DNA of 64,000 nt, from NCBI GenBank assembly GCA_913031125.1, contig CAJWFK010000010.1, positions 1-64,000 of the forward strand, given 5' to 3'. Source of the DNA: an uncultured Woeseia sp. (lineage in GTDB: Bacteria > Pseudomonadota > Gammaproteobacteria > Steroidobacterales > Woeseiaceae). How positions within the stretch are numbered: position 1 is the stretch's first letter; every line of letters begins with the position of its first letter. The translations under genes were made by a program, and so were the position numbers. The notes below the pieces were generated by a model. The model saw nothing but the letters and a program-made list of their open reading frames with translations, ran no database searches and was not told the DNA's origin. Positions 1 through 7,059 of the stretch are shown one piece after another.

Positions 1-363
1 TGTAGCGTCTCTCAGGTTGCCGCAACTAGAGCGCTCGATGGAGATCAATCCTTTATGTCTGAAATGCTTAATGCTTACCGACAGCGAAGTGATTACGTCG
101 TCGGCGCATTAAACGAGGTACCAGGATTTGAGTGTCGTAAAGGAGAAGGTGCCTTCTACGCATTTCCTCGCGTTACAGATGCTATAAAAAGACTGGGTTT
201 AGAGACAGATACCGACCTGGTAAAAATGCTTCTCAAATCCACAGATGTTGTCTTGGTATCAGGCACCCCATTTGGAGCACCTGGCTACGTTCGTATATCC
301 TTTGCCTGCTCGATTGAGGAACTTCAGGAGGCTACTGACAGACTGAAAAGGGCACTTTCTTAA
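1..363 (+). CDS. Class I PLP-dependent aminotransferase, C-terminal part
   Basis: The reading frame is open from the first base of the window, so only about the last 120 residues are visible. They match the small C-terminal domain of fold-type I aspartate/aromatic aminotransferases: the segment GEGAFYAFP, then a VLVSGTPFG-type stretch, then YVRISFACS, which holds the Arg that binds the substrate alpha-carboxylate in this family. The PLP lysine lies upstream of the window. Substrate cannot be told from this part; an aspartate or aromatic aminotransferase is most likely. A tRNA-Asn promoter begins about a dozen bases after the stop. Confidence 0.85.
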   Translation, partial: CSVSQVAATRALDGDQSFMSEMLNAYRQRSDYVVGALNEVPGFECRKGEGAFYAFPRVTDAIKRLGLETDTDLVKMLLKSTDVVLVSGTPFGAPGYVRISFACSIEELQEATDRLKRALS

Positions 364-375
364 ACTCGACATCGC

Positions 376-404
376 TTGACTTGAAATAATGTCTAGACCA
401 GAAT
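376..404 (+). promoter_or_regulatory. Promoter of the tRNA-Asn gene
   Basis: A sigma70-type promoter: -35 TTGACT at 376-381, a 17-bp spacer, and -10 CAGAAT at 399-404, followed by a GC-rich discriminator (GCCGCCCCGCG). GC-rich discriminators are typical of stringently controlled stable-RNA promoters. Predicted start is near 411, about 26 nt before the mature tRNA 5' end. Confidence 0.6.
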
Positions 405-436
405 GCCGCCCCGCGAGACAATAGATACGGCACTAT

Positions 437-512
437 TCCCCGGTAGCTCAGTTGGTAGAGCAGATGACTGTTAATCATCGGGTCGTTGGTTCGAGTCCGA
501 CCCGGGGAGCCA
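437..512 (+). tRNA. tRNA-Asn (anticodon GTT), prophage integration target
   Basis: A 76-nt cloverleaf: acceptor stem TCCCCGG (437-443) pairs with CCGGGGA, the D arm contains AGCTCAGTTGGTAGAGC, the anticodon GTT is at 470-472, the T loop is GGTTCGAGTCC, and the encoded tail is GCCA. The 3' half from 473 onward is duplicated at 38053-38096, so the functional gene is made of chromosomal 5' and phage-supplied 3' sequence. It lost its native 3' flank, including any terminator, when the phage integrated. Confidence 0.97.
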
Positions 513-516
513 TCTA
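473..516 (+). repeat. attL core: tRNA-Asn 3' end and 4 flanking bases
   Basis: Identical over 44 bp to 38053-38096. Matching continues leftward with GACTG after a 2-bp mismatch (TT here, CG at the far end), showing that crossover took place in the anticodon/T-arm part of the tRNA gene, as is usual for tyrosine integrases. Confidence 0.92.
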
Positions 517-585
517 ACTCACTGTTTTACTTAGCTTTTCCCGTTGATACTTACGTTTCAATATCCCAAATTACCTAAATTTTTC

Positions 586-612
586 AAAGTTGGGTACAAT
601 TTTGGGTACAAG
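586..612 (+). repeat. Sub-terminal 27-bp repeat, copy L (candidate integrase arm site)
   Basis: The 27 bases are identical, in the same orientation, to 37870-37896 near the other prophage end. Each copy is itself a tandem pair of the motif TTGGGTACA separated by ATT-type spacers. It lies 69 bp inside the attL core. Tyrosine integrases of the lambda/P4 type bind such short direct repeats with their N-terminal arm-binding domain; that role is inferred here. Confidence 0.6.
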
Positions 613-640
613 ATGAAAAACATAGCACGATTTCCGCTAA

Positions 641-826
641 TTATGCTACCTCATGCATATACGTCCGGTCGCTTATCAATTGATTGATCTGGGCCTTGGC
701 GGCGGTTAGCTCGCTCTGGATTTCAAGTAGCTCATTATCCTTCAGTGTCAATTCACTCTGGGCCTCTGCAATCTCTGCCTCGAGCTCATTAATCCTGTTC
801 TGGTATTGTGTCTCCATAAAAGTCAT
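641..826 (-). CDS. Small coiled-coil phage protein, last gene of late operon
   Basis: A 61-residue protein, almost wholly heptad-like and rich in Glu, Leu, Ala and Gln, predicted as one coiled coil. No family recognised. The ATG at 826 is preceded by GGAGGG with 8-nt spacing; a GTG two codons earlier has no such site. It overlaps the end of the DUF3310 gene by 38 nt. It is the last gene before the attachment site and no clear terminator follows it. Confidence 0.5.
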   Translation of the reverse strand: MTFMETQYQNRINELEAEIAEAQSELTLKDNELLEIQSELTAAKAQINQLISDRTYMHEVA

Positions 827-1034
827 TTCCACAACCCTCCAATTCGAGTAAAAGGTCTACCGCGTGTCGTAACTTGAGTAGGCATTTTTTCTTATTGCCC
901 TTGTGCCTGTAACGTGTCAAATACCGGAGCACAATGCTCTGGCAATAATTAAATTCATTTGCGTGGGCGTACTCTGCGGGTTGAATTTTCCCGAGATAAT
1001 GTTTGCCGCCGATTTGGGTTTTCAGGGCGCTCAT
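789..1034 (-). CDS. DUF3310 family protein
   Basis: 81 residues with the typical DUF3310 layout: an N-terminal IGGKHY..KIQPAEYAHAN segment, then a helical part with IVLRYLTRYRHKGNKKKCLLKLRHAVDLL cut short by a Cys/Gly-rich end. The family is widespread in phages and sometimes annotated as a nucleotide-kinase-like protein, but its role is not established. The start ATG overlaps the stop of the phosphoesterase gene (ATGA), indicating translational coupling. Its place at the end of the late operon, rather than among early genes, is slightly unusual. Confidence 0.75.
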   Translation of the reverse strand: MSALKTQIGGKHYLGKIQPAEYAHANEFNYCQSIVLRYLTRYRHKGNKKKCLLKLRHAVDLLLELEGCGNDFYGDTIPEQD

Positions 1035-2200
1035 AAAACCATCTCCGGGCTAATCACCAGGCGCCCTACTTCTCCATACTTTTTGTGGTAGGTAATAACC
1101 GGCGCCGAACGCCCGCTTGTAAATCCCAACGAATCCGCATAGGCATCTGCCGCTGCCAATGTTCGGTGCTGCTCGACCGTCATCAGGTTTGTTTCAAGTG
1201 CCTTGTCGTGGTGCATATGGCCCATGTGAGCGTATGAGAATTTAGTCCGACCGAACACCTCACGGTATTTCCCAGCAAAAACATCATCGATATTATTTGG
1301 TCTTTTTTTATGTCCGTGATGGAAAAACAAACTTGTGTCAGACCACTCAAAACAGTAGTACGGGGTCGGTGATCGATCCACGGTAATTCTGGGCTCATCT
1401 TGGTACATGGCGTAACTCATTTCTCGCAGCCAAATCGAACCGGCGGGATCATGGTTACCTTCTGCCATAATAAGATGGACATGCTCATGCTTTTTTAACA
1501 GCATAGTGACAATTTGTCGCAGCAACCGTATGGCAATTCGCACGACTTTTTGGAACCTGTTGTCGGCATCCAAAATGTTCCCGCCACGCACGGTAACGGG
1601 CAAGATACCGTCCCAGTGCAAAAAATCTCCGAGCTGGGCCAGCACACAAGTGTTTGATCGAGGCGATTTTTTGATGGCGTAGGTGAACCATTTAAGCAGC
1701 AGCTCCTCAGCAATTTTTAAATCGTAATCTGCCCCGGTCTGCTCGCCCCATGCATGCATACCTATATGGTAATCAGTCAAAATATAGAGGTTGCACAATT
1801 CTTCAGGTTGAGCTCGTGGCGATTTTACTGGTTTAGCCCTTGGCAGGTTCTCCACCATTGCCTGGCGAGCTTCTTCCAACAGCCGCTCTTTGAGCTGGGC
1901 ATCTGCTTTGGTTTTTACCCATTGCAACGCGATACTGCCATCTTCTTCTGGCAGCCGGACCAAGGTGCTAAGGCCCTGTACCGTGTGCCCGGCAGGAACA
2001 AATTCTGAGGCATCGAACCCGGCGGCCTTAGCTTTGGCGCGAATGTTTGCCAGCCTGGAATAAACCGTCCTGGGGCTGGCGTATCCCAGGGCGGCAGCAG
2101 CAGCCTCGACGGTTGGGTTTTCCTTGACGGCCTTAAGCACCCGCTTTTCGATTTCAGTGTCGGCGTATTTATCCAAGCCTCTAATATCAGAATAGTTCAT
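1031..2200 (-). CDS. Helix-turn-helix plus calcineurin-like metallophosphoesterase
   Basis: 389 residues. The first 60 or so resemble a helix-turn-helix (TVEAAAAALGYASPRTVYSRL). From about residue 140 there is a calcineurin-like phosphoesterase with the metal-ligand motifs in order: TDYHIG (D-x-H), GDFLHWDG, GNHD and a C-terminal GHMHH. The family cleaves phosphomono- or phosphodiesters using two metals; the substrate here is unknown. It is coupled by ATGA to the o-spanin gene upstream. Similar HTH-phosphoesterase genes occur in other phages close to lysis genes. Whether it processes DNA or acts on host nucleic acids after lysis onset cannot be told. Confidence 0.75.
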   Translation of the reverse strand: MNYSDIRGLDKYADTEIEKRVLKAVKENPTVEAAAAALGYASPRTVYSRLANIRAKAKAAGFDASEFVPAGHTVQGLSTLVRLPEEDGSIALQWVKTKADAQLKERLLEEARQAMVENLPRAKPVKSPRAQPEELCNLYILTDYHIGMHAWGEQTGADYDLKIAEELLLKWFTYAIKKSPRSNTCVLAQLGDFLHWDGILPVTVRGGNILDADNRFQKVVRIAIRLLRQIVTMLLKKHEHVHLIMAEGNHDPAGSIWLREMSYAMYQDEPRITVDRSPTPYYCFEWSDTSLFFHHGHKKRPNNIDDVFAGKYREVFGRTKFSYAHMGHMHHDKALETNLMTVEQHRTLAAADAYADSLGFTSGRSAPVITYHKKYGEVGRLVISPEMVL

Positions 2201-2529
2201 AAACTATCGATCCACTCGACCAGTGCCTGGTGCCGCATTCGGCAGATCTCTGCCCGCCTGGCGTTCTCCGCAATGATTCGCAAGTTCTCCCTCTCCCATA
2301 GTTCCATGTCATTCATCAAATCAACGGTGGCCATCCATTGTGGTAAGAACTTCGGGCCCTGGCATACGACCATCGCTGATGATGGCTTCACCGGCTCCGG
2401 CATCACAATTGGCGGGATCGACGGCGCAGTTGAACAGCCGGTAATGCTGCCCAGGATCCACAATAAGAATGTCAGGACAATCACCCTCCACTTGCACAAT
2501 CTGCGTAACGGGTTGTCGGTTAACTGCAT
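2197..2529 (-). CDS. Rz1-like outer-membrane spanin lipoprotein
   Basis: 110 residues. A signal peptide with basic start and hydrophobic core (WRVIVLTFLLWILGSIT) ends in a lipobox, SITGC, so the mature protein begins at Cys32 or so and is lipid-anchored. The mature region starts with a Ser/Pro-rich stretch (STAPSIPPIVMPEPVKP), as in Rz1 proteins. It overlaps the Rz-like gene by 209 nt in another frame, the classic overlapped spanin arrangement. With Rz it would fuse inner and outer membranes in the last step of lysis. Confidence 0.85.
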   Translation of the reverse strand: MQLTDNPLRRLCKWRVIVLTFLLWILGSITGCSTAPSIPPIVMPEPVKPSSAMVVCQGPKFLPQWMATVDLMNDMELWERENLRIIAENARRAEICRMRHQALVEWIDSL

Positions 2530-2785
2530 CCTGTAGCCTCCCTACGAGTACATTGCGCTCCTGGATCCTGCCGTCGAGCTCACGCTGCAAACTGACCAGG
2601 GCGCGGTTTAAACTTTGGACCCGCGTCTGGGACTCATTCATAACCTCTATCTGCTCGGCCATTGCCTTACTGGCGGCTCGATCCCACTGCGCTTGCTTGA
2701 TTCGCTGGCCGAATAAAAATGCGGAAAAAAAAGCCACACCAAGTGCAGCTAATTTAAGTCCGTTACCCAGCGAAAGAGGCCACAT
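2321..2785 (-). CDS. Rz-like inner-membrane spanin
   Basis: About 154 residues from ATG 2785 (a TTG at 2794 is also possible). An N-terminal membrane anchor (LKLAALGVAFFSAFLFG) is followed by a periplasmic coiled coil (residues about 35-80) and a non-helical C-terminal part. This is the i-spanin architecture. Its last 209 nt also encode the start of the Rz1-like lipoprotein. It overlaps the small membrane-protein gene before it by 23 nt. Confidence 0.82.
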   Translation of the reverse strand: MWPLSLGNGLKLAALGVAFFSAFLFGQRIKQAQWDRAASKAMAEQIEVMNESQTRVQSLNRALVSLQRELDGRIQERNVLVGRLQDAVNRQPVTQIVQVEGDCPDILIVDPGQHYRLFNCAVDPANCDAGAGEAIISDGRMPGPEVLTTMDGHR

Positions 2786-2903
2786 ACCTAACAATAATTA
2801 TGATTGCGAGCGCGTAAGCACCCAGGGCAATCCTGCTAAAAACCTTTTCCTGCTCATACAGAAGTTTTGCTTCAATGAGCCAGTCACTTAATCGATCAAG
2901 CAT
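2763..2903 (-). CDS. 46-residue single-span membrane protein in lysis cassette
   Basis: An ORF starting MLDRLSDWLIEAKLLYEQEK, then a membrane span (ALGAYALAIIIIVRYVASF). Its ATG overlaps the stop of the upstream 66-residue membrane-protein gene by 8 bp (ATGCTTGA), and its end overlaps the Rz start, so it fits a gapless operon. A short amphipathic N-terminus plus one span suggests a holin, antiholin or pinholin-like regulator, but no family is recognised. Confidence 0.55.
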   Translation of the reverse strand: MLDRLSDWLIEAKLLYEQEKVFSRIALGAYALAIIIIVRYVASFAG

Positions 2904-3096
2904 TGTCGTTTCCTTTAGTTTGGATCCAGGCATTGGAAATGTGGTAACCGATATTTACAGCCATCAACACCGACGCAAAATCTGAGGTAAGTTTGCCGAT
3001 CAGCGAAAGATACAAACTCGACAGAATGGACAGCATGGCAATGACAAATTTTCTGCTGCTATAGGTCTTCCGTAATTCGTAATTCTGTCGGCTCAT
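2896..3096 (-). CDS. Small holin-like membrane protein (two spans)
   Basis: 66 residues, with two hydrophobic segments (FVIAMLSILSSLYLSLIG and FASVLMAVNIGYHISNAW) separated by a short polar turn, and a basic N-terminus. Size and topology fit a class II holin. It overlaps the DUF5675 gene upstream by 38 nt and the 46-residue gene downstream by 8 nt. With the 78-residue membrane protein it could form a holin/antiholin pair; which one makes the lethal hole is not decided by the sequence. Confidence 0.6.
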   Translation of the reverse strand: MSRQNYELRKTYSSRKFVIAMLSILSSLYLSLIGKLTSDFASVLMAVNIGYHISNAWIQTKGNDNA

Positions 3097-3511
3097 AGGC
3101 TTGCAAAAATTTCATCGCCTTGCGGCTGTGTGTGACCATCTCCCCCTGCTCGGTAAATTCCCGGCCAACGCCGACTGCAATACATCCATGCAGCTCATGC
3201 GGATAATTTGCCGCGTGTATTAAAATTTCGCACCTGGAGACACCGTGGGGCCTATCCTCACATTGACGGTAAACGCCGAGCCCAGGGTTAAAGAGCTGGA
3301 GCGCCCAGCTTCCATTCGCTCTAATATAGGGCGTGAGCTCATAGTCCCCGCACGGCACACAGCTTTCCCACGGCTTACCGCCAGGCGCCGTCGGTAACCA
3401 GGGCTTCTCGACCGTAAACAACTGGGCATCCCCGAAGGTGAGAAAACCGGTGCTAACAGCTTTAAGGCTGCTGTCGCGTCTCAGGTTCAGTCTTCTTGCG
3501 TTTGATGGCAT
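3059..3511 (-). CDS. DUF5675 family protein, candidate endolysin
   Basis: 150 residues matching the DUF5675 phage family: FTVEKPWLPTAPGGKPWESCVPCGDYELTPY, then GVSRCEILIHAANYPHELHGCIAVG. The spaced His/Cys residues (ILIHAAN, ELHGCIAVG) are arranged like the H...C active site of L,D-transpeptidase-type (YkuD) folds. It lies between holin-like genes and spanins, where phages keep the endolysin, and no lysozyme, amidase or transglycosylase is present in the cassette. Peptidoglycan cleavage is therefore the best guess, by position and motif, not proved. It overlaps the upstream membrane-protein gene by 50 nt. Confidence 0.7.
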   Translation of the reverse strand: MPSNARRLNLRRDSSLKAVSTGFLTFGDAQLFTVEKPWLPTAPGGKPWESCVPCGDYELTPYIRANGSWALQLFNPGLGVYRQCEDRPHGVSRCEILIHAANYPHELHGCIAVGVGREFTEQGEMVTHSRKAMKFLQAYEPTELRITEDL

Positions 3512-3698
3512 TGTTAAGTTTGCGCATTTTCAAGACATGATAATTGATGGTGTACATGCCCGAGATGATGGCAATGATCGTCAAGATAAGCTGCAACAAT
3601 TCGTTAACCTGGGCGATCCATGTGTAGCCGGCCACAACGTTTGTGCCAATGGCAAGCCCAGCTCCCGCCGAATCAGAAATCAGCTTCTCCTTACTCAT
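3462..3698 (-). CDS. Putative holin
   Basis: 78 residues: a moderately hydrophobic stretch (AGAGLAIGTNVVAGYTWIAQV), then a strong span (LLQLILTIIAIISGMYTINYHV), then a very basic tail (KMRKLNNAIKRKKTE). A charged C-terminal cytoplasmic tail and two spans are typical of class II holins. It is the first gene of the lysis group, overlapping the preceding lipoprotein gene by 8 nt and the DUF5675 gene by 50 nt. Confidence 0.7.
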   Translation of the reverse strand: MSKEKLISDSAGAGLAIGTNVVAGYTWIAQVNELLQLILTIIAIISGMYTINYHVLKMRKLNNAIKRKKTEPETRQQP

Positions 3699-3960
3699 AC
3701 CGAACTTTCACCCATAAGGAATCGTGGGTTGAATCCGGGCCGTGATCCCAGCCGACATCACCTGCATCCAAATGTGAGTCATGGCGAATAGCGATTGCCG
3801 TCGAGATCCGTTCCCGAGGCTCATTGATAAGTCCGGCCTCAAAGAAAAACGGCACCGAGCCGTAAATGTCATTCTTATTTAGGTGCGCCCCGACACCCAC
3901 CTCCGCATACGGCTGACTCGCGCATGACGCGAGAAAAAATGTCAGTACGATAAAACGCAT
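3691..3960 (-). CDS. Small phage lipoprotein with beta-barrel-like repeats
   Basis: 89 residues. A short signal peptide, MRFIVLTFFLASC, contains a lipobox (LASC), so the mature protein is about 77 residues and probably lipid-anchored. The mature part alternates polar and aromatic/hydrophobic residues (AEVGVGAHLN, GSVPFFFEAGL, STAIAIRHDSHLD, SLWVKVRYE), resembling a few strands of outer-membrane lipid A deacylase-type barrels, but is too short for a full barrel. Encoded between fibre and holin, it could block adsorption of further phages to the receptor (superinfection exclusion); this is inference. Confidence 0.55.
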   Translation of the reverse strand: MRFIVLTFFLASCASQPYAEVGVGAHLNKNDIYGSVPFFFEAGLINEPRERISTAIAIRHDSHLDAGDVGWDHGPDSTHDSLWVKVRYE

Positions 3961-4637
3961 CAGGTATTGGCAAGCCTGTAGAAAAATTCCCCGGCAGTGT
4001 TAATGCCCTTGCTGCCGGAACCGGTCCAGCCGGTGCTGGAGAAGGCGGCGCTTGCTTTGGAAAAAGTCATAATGCCACTGGTAGCAATCTGCACGGCTAC
4101 CCCACCGGCAACGTGGCTGCCTGAGTCTACCGCGAATGGCAGATGTGCATATTGTTGTGTCGCTGGCCGAATCGCAGCAGGAAGTGTGCCCAGGGTAAAA
4201 GATGTCGCGTTACTGGTGCCCTCTCCCAGCGGAATGACGATTTGTACGAGCCTGTCAAATTTATACCAGGTAATCGCGGTGTTTGACGGTGCAGATGAAA
4301 ACCCCGACCAGGTACCCGTCAATGCGCCCGTATCAAATACTTCCCGGTACCGGCTGATTTGCGACTCATCCCAAACAGTTACATCAGCGGATGTTTTTAG
4401 AATGACCCGATAATCAACGGAGGCGGCAGGGTTTAAATATATGGAATCGAAAATTCCGTCACTGTCGGCAACCACCGGCTGGGAGTGTGCAACACCAAGA
4501 TCTGCGTCACTATATACCGTCTGGTCGGTGGTTGTGCCGGTCTGGTAAAAATACAATTTAGCGCCGCCCAGGCTGGCAGAGTTTTTCACCGGACTCTGTC
4601 GTGGAATAATAAAAGGAACGCCTTCGCCATTAGCCAT
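3960..4637 (-). CDS. Short tail fibre / receptor-binding protein
   Basis: 225 residues. The N-terminal 100 resemble phage fibre head-binding domains: GAKLYFYQTGTTTDQTVYSDADLGVAHSQPVVADSDGIF followed by a YRVILKTSADVTVWD strand, a pattern shared by many podovirus fibres. The rest (TGTWSGFSSAP... FTLGTLPAAIRPAT... GEFFYRLANT) resembles trimeric tip or knob domains. There is no recognisable depolymerase domain. It overlaps the ejection-protein gene upstream by 8 nt and ends the structural block before the lysis genes. Confidence 0.75.
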   Translation of the reverse strand: MANGEGVPFIIPRQSPVKNSASLGGAKLYFYQTGTTTDQTVYSDADLGVAHSQPVVADSDGIFDSIYLNPAASVDYRVILKTSADVTVWDESQISRYREVFDTGALTGTWSGFSSAPSNTAITWYKFDRLVQIVIPLGEGTSNATSFTLGTLPAAIRPATQQYAHLPFAVDSGSHVAGGVAVQIATSGIMTFSKASAAFSSTGWTGSGSKGINTAGEFFYRLANT

Positions 4638-7059
4638 CGTCTGTCTCCGTTTGTGTTTCTGTGTCTAGAAGCCATCCAAAGAAACCCAGATCCTTAAGCC
4701 GTTGCTGTTGATTTGGCGGCATTGAATCAACCCACTGAATATATTTTTTTGACCTCGATAATATTTGTTGGGCTCTTTCTGCTTGCCCGGTCACATATGT
4801 CCTGACCGCCACTTTTGCCTCATTGCTTAGCAAAAATGTGGTCGCTTTCTCTGCGTTATCTGGTGCTTTTTTAGCCACAGCCGTGACGCCCTTGAGCACC
4901 ACCCCACTTCCAGTGGGCAGACCGACCACAGCGGCTCCGGCCTCAGCAGTGCCGATGCTGGTCATGGTATTGGATAGGCCGCCTTTATTAATGGCAGCAA
5001 TAATATCCACCGCAGAGCGCGACATATTGTCCTTGCCAATTGAGAAGAAGAAGCCTTCGGCTGCTTTCATTATTGTGTTGTAATTTTTAATTACATCTGC
5101 GGGCAGATACTGGAACAAGGCATCCCTGGCCACCTTGTTTTTGTGGAGCGCCTTCCAGTTTGATACGGCACTTTCCGACATTGCAGTGCCCTTTTTCGTG
5201 GTAAACAACAGGCGGTTTAAAATTGCCGCTGCAATATCCTGCTGCGTCTGTTTTATAGTCGGGCTCCAGGCTGACGTTTTTGGTAAGCCTAAATTCTTCA
5301 TCAGCTTATCGAGATGGCTGACATTTCCACGGGTCAGGGCAGTAGCCGCCGCCGCAATTTTTGGCACAATCGAGCCTTCCAGGTTCCTGCCAAGAGCTGC
5401 CCTGCTCTGTGCCTCAAAGTCTTTCCTGGTTTCAACCAGTTTATTCGCATGCAACAATTTAGCGCCCGCTTCAGGGCTGAATGCTTCTGCGGCTCGGTGC
5501 TGTGCGCCAGAGAGAAGCCCGTACAATGTGTCCAGCTCGCCCTGCTTGGAATCAGCGAATATCTTTTCGCCTGACATTTCCTTGCCTATCAGTTCCCGGA
5601 ATGTGTTTACCGCTTCATACGTTGGCGTCGCGGGAGCCGGGGAGCCATCTAACCCTTCTCTGTAGAATGTATCGTAGAGCTGCCGTTCGGCCCTACTCAA
5701 TTTTGACATGTCACCGCCCAGGTCAGCGATTCTGTTTGCTAAATAATCAAACACCTCGACGGCAAGATCCGGCGTGACCAGGGACCGCTTCAGCGCCGCA
5801 CTTTGCAAAACCCCTTCATACGCCTCATCTGCTAAATTCTGGTACTCGATGCGAACATCATCAATATTGTTTTTTAAGGTTGCCTCGATAGCGCTGACAT
5901 CGCTGGCCTCGAGCTCCTCGATCAACTGCGCCGCTTTTTCATTTAGTTCATCTCTAACGGCCTCATCTGCGTCCCGTAGCGCTTTTTGTTGAGATTTGAG
6001 GGGTGCGTAAGTTTCTCTGACTCCCGACGCCCTGGCCACCATCGCCGGGGTCCAGGCATCAATTCCGAGCTCCTCAAATGCGGCCACCATTTCCGGGTCA
6101 GGATCCATAACCTCGATCAGTTTTTCGGCTTTGCCCGCTTTTGTTCCCGTGAGCCGGGCACTTTCACGCACGGCCTCCTCAACCGTTGCCATTTCTTCTG
6201 GCGTTGGGCTTCCATCTTCAGCGCGTGGCTGTGGCCCAAGATCCTCTCGCTCTCGGGCGAGCGGCAGTAACTCGCCACCTGGTCCGGTTTCTGGTAACTC
6301 TCGAATGAAGGATTCCCGAGTCGGAATATCGCCCGGCCCTCGGGGGACATCAATGCCTTGAGCCTTGGTATCAGGCGTCTCCATTCTTCGTAGGCCCAGC
6401 ACCGCCAGCGCCGTATCCGGCAATATTGTTGCTGCCGTGGCCATCGCTGCGGCCAGTTTGGGATTGTCCTCAGCACCGGCGGCCTGGTAGGCCTTCTCCC
6501 CCATGTACTCTTGTATCGGTGTGTCAATAAACTCGCTCATAGCTTCGGTAGGCGATTCCCCGCCAGGGCGCATTGCCATAGCCCCTACAACCGGTGACAC
6601 AATTGCCTTGCCTATGGTGCCAACGTCACCTGCAAACTCACCGACCTCCTGCAATGCCCTGCGGCTTCCAGGGGTCTGATCGACGGCTTCGGCGCCTCTC
6701 CTGGTCATTTCCCTGGCCAGCTCGGGTGGCCGATCATAGTCGGGCTCACCGCCGAATAAATCTATGGCGCCCTGGTACCCGAGATTCGCAAGTCCGGCTA
6801 TGCCGCCCTGAACCGCTCCGCTCAAAGTGCTGCCAACGGTTAGTCCGGCTCGTGCCAAATCTGCCAGTGGTATCGGGCCGGTATCTGCCGCCGGGGTCCT
6901 CTGCCGACGCGCCGTCAATGAGCTCATGTCGATTTTCGTCAGGCGTTGAGCCGCATTTTCTGCGGCTGTCGCATTCGGATCGTCTTCGGGCTCATCTGGT
7001 AACCCGTCAAACACATTATCAGAGTCCTCATTGGTGACGCTGTCGAAAACATTCTGCAT
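4630..7059 (-). CDS. Large internal virion / ejection protein (gp16-like position)
   Basis: 809 residues, mostly alpha-helical with an acidic, disordered N-terminus, Gly/Ala-rich segments (LTVGSTLSGAVQGGIAGLANLG) and long helices in the middle (SQQKALRDADEAVRDELNEK). Such composition and its place as the last large gene before the fibre fit the P22 ejection proteins (gp7, gp20, gp16) that leave the capsid to build a conduit for DNA across the envelope. No lytic transglycosylase motif was recognised. The start codon overlaps the previous stop. Confidence 0.6.
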   Translation of the reverse strand: MQNVFDSVTNEDSDNVFDGLPDEPEDDPNATAAENAAQRLTKIDMSSLTARRQRTPAADTGPIPLADLARAGLTVGSTLSGAVQGGIAGLANLGYQGAIDLFGGEPDYDRPPELAREMTRRGAEAVDQTPGSRRALQEVGEFAGDVGTIGKAIVSPVVGAMAMRPGGESPTEAMSEFIDTPIQEYMGEKAYQAAGAEDNPKLAAAMATAATILPDTALAVLGLRRMETPDTKAQGIDVPRGPGDIPTRESFIRELPETGPGGELLPLAREREDLGPQPRAEDGSPTPEEMATVEEAVRESARLTGTKAGKAEKLIEVMDPDPEMVAAFEELGIDAWTPAMVARASGVRETYAPLKSQQKALRDADEAVRDELNEKAAQLIEELEASDVSAIEATLKNNIDDVRIEYQNLADEAYEGVLQSAALKRSLVTPDLAVEVFDYLANRIADLGGDMSKLSRAERQLYDTFYREGLDGSPAPATPTYEAVNTFRELIGKEMSGEKIFADSKQGELDTLYGLLSGAQHRAAEAFSPEAGAKLLHANKLVETRKDFEAQSRAALGRNLEGSIVPKIAAAATALTRGNVSHLDKLMKNLGLPKTSAWSPTIKQTQQDIAAAILNRLLFTTKKGTAMSESAVSNWKALHKNKVARDALFQYLPADVIKNYNTIMKAAEGFFFSIGKDNMSRSAVDIIAAINKGGLSNTMTSIGTAEAGAAVVGLPTGSGVVLKGVTAVAKKAPDNAEKATTFLLSNEAKVAVRTYVTGQAERAQQILSRSKKYIQWVDSMPPNQQQRLKDLGFFGWLLDTETQTETDDG

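Noticed and set aside
517-640. Terminator for the late operon next to attL
   Set aside because: Only a weak AGC/GCT pairing is present on the minus strand and there is no T run.
5135-5665. Long plus-strand ORF of 176 codons opposite the large ejection gene
   Set aside because: Mirror frame of a GC-rich gene; composition (runs of Ser, Cys, Phe) is typical of antisense frames and no motif is visible.
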